This document shows, piece after piece, positions 21,301-33,300 of a DNA stretch of 64,000 bases. Below the pieces are notes generated by a model. The model worked only from the letters and a program-made list of their open reading frames with translations, did not search any database and was not told the origin of the DNA. The DNA comes from Romanomermis culicivorax (taxonomy: Eukaryota > Nematoda > Enoplea > Mermithida > Mermithidae), in NCBI GenBank assembly GCA_963922205.1, contig CAWUHX010000085.1, positions 744,001 to 808,000 on the forward strand, written 5' to 3'. The position numbers were made by a program, and so were the translations under genes. Positions within the stretch are counted from its first letter, which is position 1; each line of letters begins with the position of its first letter.

Positions 21301-24300
21301 GATGTTTAAGTTCGGGTTTGGGAATTGCAGAAATTTTTATATTCATTTGGTTTAGAGATAAAAAAATTATGCGAAAATTTTAGTGCAACCCGACAGCTCG
21401 AGCTGGGGATAATCTCGACATTGAGCTTGTTATGATCCAGATGACATTCAAATTATACCGAACTTGAAATCAAACCGAGTCGCCTTTTTGTTCGAGATTA
21501 CCTAGAGCTTGAGCTCAGACCCCTTTAGTGCAACTGGGATTTGGTTACAGTGATTGGGCACCGATCTGTAAATGGGATTCAGCCATGCATATATTAGGGG
21601 TCTGCGCCAAATCCCGTATCCGGTTCTCCCCGACTCTAATCGGAGCGACAAAGATGGGTGAAATTGCTTCCCATTTGCAATCCCACAAAAAGCGGTCTTT
21701 CTGCAAATTTCCGTTTAAATCCAAAAACTGTGAATGATGCTATTTTGTTCAATAGTTAAATAGAAGAGAATAAATTTGTTTGTAGCTTGTAATCAGTAGA
21801 ACTTACGGAGTGAATTCTATATGATATGTTATATAAAATGAGTGAATGAAACGTATCTTGCACAATCGATTTAGTTCTTAGAAGACTTTGTGCTGTATCT
21901 CTATTTTCCAAAAAAGCTGAATGGGATTTTATGTGCCACTTTCCCTCAGTTGATTCCTTTTGTTGACACCAAATTCAGTAAAAATGTTTAACACAGTTGG
22001 AAGCAAACATGCGTGAGAGTGGACATGGGGGTATAAACTTCTGCAAGGGTTTTGAAACTGGAAAATTTGTAATGCAAAAAATTTTTTGGTCAACTTTTTT
22101 TGAATTTTTTGTCTCACAAAATGCTAAAACACCAAGGTCCACGCCTATACCCACCTAAAATTTTCAGAGATGCACATTGGTTGGAAAGTGTATTGATGCA
22201 CTCAGCTGCAGAATATACTTTTTCACAAACATGGAAATTTTTTTTGAGAAAGAATGAAAATCCAATATAAAGGAAGTGAATTTTTTCCAACTTTGACCCA
22301 AGTTCTCAAAAATCTGGTCCACTTCTTTTTCTACCATGACAACTGTCGAAGCAAGTATATTCTCCTTTTTTCTGCCCCATCGGGGCATTTTCTAATAAAC
22401 TAGTTCACCTCTTTTTAGTGGGCCTCAACCATGCACGAAAACTTTCATAGAAGCACATTGAAGTCTTAAATTTGGTCATCTGCACTTCAAAAAAACAATA
22501 AAAAAACTTCAAGCAACGAATTCTCACCTCCGGCAAAAGTAAAGGATGTGTAAATCACATAGTACTTAAAAAACGTTGTAAAAATACTGAAAGGTGACCA
22601 TATCTATTGAATTCCTCATGGTTTAGAATCCTTCAACCCAAAAAATCGCAGAAATATCTTTGTTTACACAAATGACTTTTTTCATGTAAACTGACTCCGT
22701 TCATTGAATTTCCCATGGCCAGAAACATCTTCCCTCAAAAATCGCAGAAATACATTTGTTTACACTCAATATGAATTAGTGTGTGAAGTGATCACTTTCA
22801 TTAAATTTCCAGTGGTCGAAAACCCCTCCCACAAAAAACTCACGAAAACAGGCTTGGTTAAATCCGGAATAATTTTTTTGTGTAAAGTGACACATCCATC
22901 GAATTCCCCGCAGTCAAAACCCCTTCCATAAAAATCACGAAAATACGATTGTTTACATCCGCGATAGTTTTTTTTGTAAGATGATCGCATTCATCAAATT
23001 CTCTGTGATCGGAAACCCCGTCCACCGGGAAATCACGAAAATACGTTTGTTTACAACCGGAATAAGTTTTTGTGTAAAGTGATCACATTCATCAAAGTCC
23101 CCGTGGTCGAAAACAATTTCCAGCAAAAAATCACGAAAATACGTTTGTTTACACACGGGATAATTTTTTTGTGTAAAGTGAGGACGTCTATTGAATTCCC
23201 TGCGGTCGAAAACTCCCTCCACTGAAAAATCACGGAAATACGCTTGTTTACATCCGGGACAATTTTTCGTGTAAAGTGACCGTGTCCATCAAATTCCCAA
23301 TAGTCGAAAACCCTTGCAGCCCAAAAATCCCAATAAGGCTACAGGTTTATTTGAAACTGCAAAAAAATTGGTAGTGCATTACGCTGCAAAAAAATTTTTT
23401 TTTGAACCCATAAGTATTATATAACAAAATTGGGGAATTTGGCGTTTTCCGGGACTTTGGACAACCATATAATTGAATTGAGGCCATATTTCAAACAAAA
23501 AAAAATTCGCATTTGAGATTACACCCCCAAGATGCTTAGGCCGAAGTATGGAGGTTGTATATGGCACACCGATTGCTGGGCATGGTGGAACTGGGGGGCC
23601 TTAAAAAGTGCGTTTTTTACCTGTTTTTGGGGCCCCACCGAGCACCACTTTCAGATAGAGGCGAAATGACAAAAGGCACCCCATAGTTTGCCCCTATGCC
23701 CGATATTATGCAAAAAACCCGAAGGTTCTAGCTCTTACCGTTTTGGCTCTAGAGAGGGGGGGACATGAAATTTTGGGGCCAAGTATATTATAGGTTGACG
23801 CTGTCGCGCCACCTATGATTATTCTTTAAAATTAAAACAGTGGCACCTTCATGAATCTTTCCCTCAGCTAAATTAAAACTGGTACATTCCACGCAAACAC
23901 TTTTTTCGTGACAAGCAAGATCATTGAAACCGATTTTTTTGATAGCCTTCTATTCGATCAATATTGTTTTATGATTCTTTTTACATTATGTTTAAACTTC
24001 TACTATAACTTTGCAAAATTAATTTCTAAGCGATCATTGTCGTTTTTCCGTTCGATTCACGGTATCTTACTATGCCGAGTTTTAATGCAGATTATTTGAC
24101 AAGCAAGTTCGGCATTATACGTATCATTGTTTTTGTAAGTCGGTTTGCTTTTTGGGTGTTTATTTTTAGGCTTATATGTCAAGTTCTATATTTAAGATTC
24201 TCGGATCCGTCGATGCCTACTTCTGTAAGTCTGTATTTTGAGGGAGTTGAAGCGTATTCGTGTTTGAATGAGCCTCAGCGATGCTAAACGCAAGACGTAA

Positions 24301-27300
24301 ATGAGGGAAAATGAGAAAGAACAGTGATTTCATTGTGCAGCACAAATTTGAATTTATTGCACTGTCAATGAGCCAACTTGTGAAGAACGTATTGACATAA
24401 AATCCAGGTTTTTTATTTGCATAAATATTTTGCGTTTTTGAGACCCATTTGAAAAAATGAACTACAGTGTTTTGTAAGAATTTACGTTGCTGTTTTATTT
24501 GTTGGAAAAAATTTTCTTAGACTTAAAGATCAGCTGAAATTTGACGTTTTTACTACGATCCCTATTTTGATAATATTTTTGGAGCTTAGCATCAAAAATA
24601 ATATTATATGATTCAGTTTCTATACTGTACTCATATAAATTATTCTGGAGCATGAACTTTCCATGTATCAAGCATAAAAGTCTTGCTGAGATTTGTAACC
24701 ATTGAACTTTTTAGAATCAATCTGAAATTAAAAATACAGATAAATCCCCGTATCTTAATAGGAAGTGAGATGTTCGACGTTCTATTGAGACTATTTAGAA
24801 ATTTGTTCAAAAATTGTTAACTGAAACTAGTGAAGCCTGGAAATACCTACCATTTCGTTAAGTCATATGATTCTCGACGAGATCGTGCGAGATTTCTAAT
24901 ACAAATTTTACTCATACAGTGCATTGTTCAGGGATTTCAACTGTCAGTGATAGACTATTAATAGTTGAGCGTTCTCTGATCGTTGTATCCATTTTTCTCA
25001 GGTTGGGCGATGCAACCGGCTGCCTGGTACAACTATCTAATGTCATCGGTTTTGACCGCTTACGCTGGTTTGGCCTTCATATTCATACTTTTACAATTGA
25101 TGTCGATCGGTTATCCTTTCAAACTGGTAACTTGAGCCCATTTCATTCTGAAGAATTTCAGTTTCAGCTCATTAAAAGATTAGCTTCGTGCAATTCCAGA
25201 CATGTATTATTAAAAAAAGTAGAGTTGATGTCAGCGGCTGTCGGAAAGTTGATTTTGCACATTGGATTGAACAGTCGTCGAAGTTTTACAAAAATTGGAT
25301 ACTTCGGTCATATTGCAAGAAGCGGTGTGCTGTGAAATTTCTTGTCGGCTTGATTAATTTTCAATTTTCGCATATCTTTTGAAAAATGTCCAATGCTTAG
25401 TCTCATTGAACAAACTTTTCGCAATTCGTAGTGCTAATTCAGTAAATCAGGCATAAATTGCAGCTTTTTGTGAAACATTCGCAGAATATTTCATCTCAAG
25501 TATAGATTAAGCGGCTTTGTTTAACCTCTCAAAGCTGTTTTTCTTCTGTTCCCACTGAAAGCAAGAATTATGCCCAGTTAAGCTCTAGACAGATCAATTG
25601 CCTGTACATTAAGATTTCGGACCCAATGTTATTTTCGTCTTCTAGGAAACCGTATTTATGGTCACGGCCTTGGTGTGCTATCTTTTAGCTGCTATCACTC
25701 AGTTCGTCATGATGAAAAGCACTGCCCTAAGTGTTCATTCCTCAAGCCTGACAAGTGCCGGAGTAAGATTCATGAGACTAGCTTTTATTTCCGTGAATTG
25801 TGATTTGGGCGTCGAGATACGGATTTTTAATTCGAGAGATATTTTCTTTTGTTGAAGTCATTTTTGGCATGGGAATTAGACGATGACCATGACAGCCTTA
25901 TTGAACTTTCCTAGTTGGGTTGATAAGTACTAAATACTCCGTCGGTTATCCCAAGTATCTCAACTGTTCTCTGTTAGATTTCATGTTTCAGGTTTAACTG
26001 TGGAAAAGGATCATATTCATACTCTGGATTCTAGTACAATTCTCGACGAAATTAAAGAGCCCCGTTGAAAAAGCACAGCTTTTCATATGAGACAAACTTA
26101 AAGTTTCAATTTGACCACAAATATTTTGTTTTCGAGACTACTGTCTCCAAAGTCAAACATCAAATCCAGAAAACTCATCGTGAACTTCTATTTTTAGTGC
26201 CTCAGCTCGATTAACGTTTTGCTTTACGCGCTGGACATATATTTGAGAAAAAGTGAGTTTAGGATAACTGGCTACTTCATTACATTTACTAGCTCGACAC
26301 AAGAAAAGTTACGTCAGTATGTGTTTCAGAATCTATGGATAAAATTCGAATTTCGATCTCGGAATTAAAATTAGTAAATGAACTTTCAATTTATATTCGA
26401 CGAATTATGATCAGTGTGAAAAAACAGTGATCTCAGTGATCAAAACCAGTTACCCTTATTTTCCAAAAAATGTCATTTGAATTCAATTTTTTTGGAAAAA
26501 GATTACTATGAATGACATGCTTAAGATTTCATCCGTAAATTTCAAAAATCAAAAATGGAAAATGTGACTGAAAAAAGAAAAAAATTAATAGATATCATGA
26601 TTTGCACCGATGGTCAGCCGCTTTTCTGAGAAAATTACGATTCCGATTCACAGCCATCTTTTTTCACTTATTTTAATGCACTTTACACGGTTGTATCCCG
26701 TCCCCGACCATCCTTTTTCACCGGCCATCCCTTTTCCCCGACCAATACATTAAATTCCCAATTCCCCGAGCAAATTGAATTTTTTTTTTGGACGACCCTA
26801 TTTCTGTAATAATCCCGATTCCACGAACATTGATATTTATGGCGGCTTCTGGACTTTAGAGCGCTTGGACAGTGTCTAAGCCTAAGCCTAAGATAATGTC
26901 CGGCGTTTTAATGTCCAGGCGCGATTTATGGCACATTTATTTTGTTTAAAATTTTTTAATCAAGAAAGCAATTACATACAGAGTGTTTCATGAAAAAGGA
27001 TGCACATTGTTATTTCGTTGCAGAGTAAATCAGAATGTAAAATTTTGATTGTTTCCTCAGATAACCTTTTACACATCTCCAAATTTTTTTCTGGGCCACC
27101 CTACGTGTTGTGTGACCGTATTTTCCATAGCAAGACGCATAGCTAAAGTTTTTTCCAAAACGAGTTCTTCGAATATTAATTTATTTTTCACTAAATTTTG
27201 CAAAAAACGCATGAAGCGTAAAGTTGATTGTGGCCCGCCTCTGGATTGCTGATGAGCCTGCCATTTTTGATCCTTGTTCTTACTTTTTGACCGCCAAGCT

Positions 27301-30300
27301 TGACACAATTTCGGCATTCAAAGCAATCCGTGATCGAGTCATCCGCCAGTCTAACAGATTTATTCTTTTGATAAAAGATGAAAATGATTCGGATTAGCCA
27401 AGCTCTCTCATTTCAATAAATTCGATTTTCGATGTTTGGCGAGAATAAATGTTGCAGAACCATAATCTTCCATTTTCGACAAGAAATTAAAGAACTAAGA
27501 CTAAACTAATCAGGCATTCTTTGCTCTATATACCTGCTGTGAGCTTAAAGTTTTGTAAAGCACCGCAGGAAAACATCTGTGGGAAAATGATGTGTAGCTC
27601 GGTTTAAATTTTCTTGCAGGCAAGCTTTTGTAATAAGACATCAATTTTCCTTACTTTATTTATAAAATTAGTCGGGGAAAAGGGATGGCCGGGGAATAGG
27701 GATGGTCGGGGAAAGAGATGCTCGGGGAAAGAAGATTTTTGCATTAATTTTTAACATTAGTCGGGGAAAAGGGATGGTCGGCGAAAAGGCACACAATCCT
27801 TTACGCAGTCCAAAGTTCAGCCTTTGTGACAAAGATAAAATTTATATGAACTTTTAAGATGTGCATAAGTCTGTAACAAATATAAATTTTTTGTTACAGA
27901 CTTATACACATCTTTAAAAAATTTAATTCAGACGGTATCAAGCTTTCCTACACGAGCAGAAAATCCGCTAGTCGGTCGGACGCCAGCGAATGAGTTACGG
28001 CAGAATTAATGTATATCACGACGGCTACCATGTCAGCTATCGTTTTGATCAAGATTCGAAATATAGTCTTTTGTGATGTTAGCGTTTTCCATTCTCGAGT
28101 TTGTATACATATTGCTTGAAGACCTGTTTTATTGCGCCATTTTCTCGCCATAGAGGAACTTTTTGAACTATTATTCCTACTAGATAAATTATTGGTTTAC
28201 GCACGGAATATACTGGTAGCCTTAGTTTCAAAAGATAGTTCAGTTAAAAAAACGGGTTCAATGTTTTGCCAATTTGATAAATTCTACTTTAAATTCAATT
28301 TGAATAAGTCTTGCTGTACCAACAAGATCCATTTACCATCAACTGAATCATTATTATCAGATGGCACTGCTATCTATAGTTCGTTTTTTATAAAATGCTT
28401 GCAAATAGAAAAGTGACACAAATAAGTACTGTCGTCAAAATCGTTTACATGGAGCTCTTACCGTGAAATTTTTCACTCGAAAAATTGTTAAAGGTGAGGT
28501 TAGTATGTACAGAAATTTCCAGTCCTATATGATATATTGTCTATAAGCAAATCGTGAAAATCTAAAATGTTACTTGCGTCCCACCTTCATTATTTAGCAG
28601 AATTTCAAGAAAAACAGACTATAGGATCTCTGTCTGGTTAGCTTTTGCCAAAGAATGAAAATTTTTTTCGAAGAGTACTGTTGCCTTAATGGCATGTAGT
28701 CTGTTTTTCTTGAAATGCTCGAATATAGTCAACGTGGAAAGCAAATACTATTTCATTTCATATGGTTACAATTTTCTGCTCTGATATATGTCGCAGAGGA
28801 CCGAAAACTTGTGAGCACACTCAGCTGACCTTTAGAAAATATTTGAGTGGTATAGTAAAAGCTCTACGCAAACCTTTTTGAACGACAGTATTAATTTTTT
28901 TATTTTTCGATTTACAAGCATTTTATAAAAGACAGATTAGTAATGCATAACACCGTTTGCATTTATAATTTTTGTAGCTATAGGTAAAAAAGTTTATCTG
29001 TGCACAAAATTTCGTATTTTAATGCTCTAATAAGCTAAAAATTGATGATTTTGACGCCCACGTACAAAACAATACATTTATCACTGTAAAGAATTCATCA
29101 ACTTTGTCTCAGAAATCTAACTGCGCACATTCTTTGGATTGCTTGACGAATTTGAAGAAAACAGTACCAAAGCTATCATTTTCCTGTTTAATATTAACAA
29201 CAGCAGAGTACACTGAAGTTTGCCAGGAATTTATTAGTCGAAGGTACAAGTAAAAAGATGTACTGCATAACGATTTTGTCGACCTTATGAAGGTATTTGA
29301 ACAGTACAGAAGAAAAATTTATCTTGCTCAATCCGTTGCACAGCTGATACAAACTGAAGCTTCGTTACTGATGACTGGGAAGGTACAAATCAGAAATTCC
29401 ATCAGGGAAAAGGAGTTTAAAACAATGTATGGGAAATGTCATAATCAGGTTAAAATACAGTTCAAGCATATTCCATAAATCCGACGTAAATCAGCAAAAT
29501 ATTTTGGATTTTTGTTTTCTAAAAAGCAGGAAAAGGCACTAACCGGTTCTCAAACTTTCGTTTGTACCCTAGACTATTTCCATACATGAAGCACAAACAA
29601 CAATGCGCATGAAATGATCCTAAAAACAAGTGGGATGCCGAAAAATTTGTTGATTCTCAAAAGTCTCAGATTTTTAATTATGTACAACAGCAGGACGTTT
29701 TATGAGAAATCCAAGTGATGCTCAATTGACGGTCAAACTGATCATAGTGGCACGTGACGGTTGTTTTCATTATGGCAGTCATCTAGAAGCCGCATAGCTG
29801 AAAAGCCAGTAATTCAATTCATTGTTCATAATTTTAAATAACTTAAGTCATAGAATTGTACATAGGTGCCTGATATTTTTACAACTAGACAAATGTATAA
29901 CAATATTATGAAGTAACATTTCTTGCTTAAACTCCACTCACACTTGGAATACTCGTCCCATAAACGCATTTGCCGCCTATGCAGTGGTATCCAGAACCGC
30001 AAGACGTGCCTTCCAAAGCCGGATGCGAACTCAATAAATTTCCACCCTGTCGATGATGGCACCACATCATGTGGCACACGTCGCCTCCCATTCCTGACGA
30101 GTATCTGCCCTACAAAAGATTTTTGACCGATTACAGCATTCAAGAAAGATCAATTCTACCCTTTTATGTTCGTTTCATTAGGAGAAATTTCAGATTGTGC
30201 ATGCATCAAATGTAACTGCAGTAACTTCCGAATTCTGCAGCGTATAAATTGCAATTATTTATAAATTTATAGCATTTAGACCATAAAACAATCGTCACTA

Positions 30301-33300
30301 ACCCTGTATTCTAGATAATCCTTTCCGAACACCATTTGGCACTGCTTGTTACCATCGTATGTTTTGCCTGGCAATGGTTTGCCTTGAATATTCAATACTG
30401 CTCTTTCGTTTTGCACCAGCATACAATTACGATTTTGATTACTGTAAAATAACGTAAAAAATGTGTTAAAGTGGAGAACGGTCTTTCAGAAACGGTATTA
30501 CTTCAGTACGTTGAGATACTTCTGAAATTCGTTCACGCTGCATGACGACCAGACGACTTTTCCGCCGCCCAACGATTCGGACATGATAAAGGAGCTGCCG
30601 CATGAAAATTGTTCATCGTGTGAAATTCCTAGTCCTGTCGAAAAATGACGAAATTTAACTAATATAAAACACGATGGTGAATACGACGCACAGAATACAC
30701 AATGTAGCATCAACTAGTGTTATCATTTTTGAGTTGCATTCAAAATACAAATATTGTAGTTCAGAGGATAATATTTGGAGTGAAATCTTTGCTTTGTCAT
30801 GACAGACCTTGCTAAAAATCTTGGAAGAACTTTTTCCCGTTTTTCTCACCCGGTCTTTTAGGACGGTATTTGATTTTTTCAAGCTACTCGACACCTGAAC
30901 ATCTCACATATTTTTATGCTTGACTTTCTGTTCCTTTTGAAAAATCTGAATGTTAAAGCTGGCTGTCAAAATGAACTAAAGGATTTTTTGGTCAGATTTC
31001 AGGTTTCAGGCATTATTTATATTGCTGAACTACGTTCCATCGTGCATTATCTAGATGATACTCAGCAGATCAGAATGCTGATCTCCTTACCGTGACCTAT
31101 TTCATGCGCTGTTATGAAAGCTGCCCTGAAGTCCATCGCTTCGGCGATGAGGCAAGAATTCATAGGATCACAAACGCCTGACATTTTGGCTATACCGCTT
31201 ATACTGTAATCCGTGTAATGCCGAACGATGTCCACACTGTAAGAAAAGATGAAACCACATAAGGGCCGCATACTATCGTCTGTTTTTTATAAAATGCTTC
31301 TAAATTGAAAAATCTCGAAGTCAGTATTGTCGTATACAGAATGCCTTTACAATAAGATTTTTTCAGTCAAAAAAATTGTTAAAAGTTAGTTTGAGTATGC
31401 TCACAAATCGCCAGCCCTATGCGATATATGATTTAGCAGTACAAAATGATAAAAATATAAAGTGGCACTTGCATTGCGTTTTTATTATTATTGAAAGAAT
31501 TTTAAGAAAAATATACCTCAGAAAAGAAGTTCTGCGATGCATGCCTAGTTAAAAATCCGACTTCGGTAACGTTTTACATTTCGAGAATAACCTGTTTTTT
31601 ATAGAAGGCTTGTAATTTGAAAAGAGACTAAAAAAGGTCTCAAGGTCGTTTAGACAGAGTTTTTATTTCAAGATTTTTTATTCAAAAAAGTGAAGGTTTG
31701 AGTAGGCTCACAAATTTCCAAAATATGCGACATACGATTTAGCAGCGGATAATGGTAAAAATATGAAATATTGGTTGCTCTCCACTGTCAATATTTAATA
31801 TATATTTATATAATTCTGGAAAACAGACTATAGTTCTTTCACTTGGTTAGAGGAAGCAGAACTGACTTCAACAAGCTTGTGATAATTCTTCGAGTTGAGA
31901 TATTACATTTTGTCGATGGCTGGCGGCTGCACAGCCATTTCGTCAAGGAGTTAAATTTAAATTAATTTAAAATTAATTTATTTTTAGTTGTTTAGTTTAG
32001 TTTAGTTTAGTATTAGTTAATTAATTTAAAATAAGTTAAGACACTAACGCACTTACCCAGTGAACAAAAGTGCATGATCCCAGTTTCGACCACCCCACCG
32101 ACTTTGATAAGAACAAAATGCATTGAGGTACATTTCAGCATCAGTGATCCCTTGCATTTCATACTGTAAAACCAAAACGTAAAAATTCGTGATATTCGGA
32201 ACACAACAGTGCAACGACAGATACGCACGGGTTGACTTTTTAATATTTCGAATCTGACCACTTTGAAAGCCACCTTCGGCGACAACGACGAATGCTGGTA
32301 AAAAATTTGAACCTGAAGCTTGAGAAGCAGGTATTATCATTTGATAAACAAGTCATATGACATACCCACTCACGTTGTTTAAAGTTGTTGAAACGAAATC
32401 TTGCAAATAATGACCGGCGTTATCACCGTGCGTCGCTTCGAATTTGCGCCACAAACTTTGATCGATGAAAATGGCCAATTCTACAATCAAATTTTGCCAC
32501 CAAATCCAACCATTCGAGTTATGGACGGCTGCGTGAATTGCGCGATCGCCGTCGTCGATTTTGTTTTCCTTTGGCTGGCTTCTTGCTACAAAGTTTGGCG
32601 ATCACTGCTAACAAGATTCAGTTCAAAATTGCAAAGGAAAAGATTTCAAAAATACGACATTCAGTTCTGATCTGGATTCTACCAACTTAGTTCAAACCAA
32701 AGTAGTCTTTTGAAATGGATGTTCGTTTTTGTCAGTTTGCCAAGAAAATCCTGTGAATTTGTGCGAAATTCAAGAATTTTATCAGAAACAAAGTCCAAGT
32801 CAAAGCAGAACAAAATGCTGTCGTAGAGAATCCTGTTTTGCTTGCAAGTCAGATGTAGCTATACTTTTCTGTTAATTCCCAAAATCTCAGAAGGGCCTTC
32901 CTTCACGGCCAGAATCTCTTTTGGGATCAAGAGCCAGTTCAAGTTTTGTTTCTAAGTAGATCATATTGCATAGACACTTCATACGGACACTCGATTTTTC
33001 AGTCATAACTTCAGTAAATGTCATTGAAACTTCAAAAATGTGCACAATACTTTTGATGGAGCAAAAGCAAACGCACAAATTAAAAATTGTGCGATCTACT
33101 AAAAATATAAAATGTTGGAAATTAGTTTCAAATACCGTCTACTACCGCTGAGTGTTTCTCGTGGTCCACCCTCATGTGGGCGAAGCAAGACTTCTAATTA
33201 ATGATTCAAAGAATTCGTGATCAAACTGATGACGATTCCGAAAATTCGTGAGTAAGTTTATTGTTCTGTCACCTTAATTTCGTATGCTAACAAATTTGTT

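Noticed and set aside
22953-23222. Minus ORFs with repeated FDRREF / TQKNYP words
   Set aside because: They follow the 98-bp minisatellite and shift frame between units.
22600-23330. CRISPR array
   Set aside because: Repeats are diverged along their whole ~98-bp unit with no distinct spacers, and the genome is eukaryotic.
24919-25335. 138-codon plus ORF
   Set aside because: It overlaps MARVEL exon 3 in a different frame; the spliced frame, not this one, gives the hydrophobic helices.
32401-32670. Plus ORFs over ADAMTS-1 catalytic exons
   Set aside because: The complementary strand encodes the conserved LIVELAIFID segment with good splice sites; the plus reading is a shadow.
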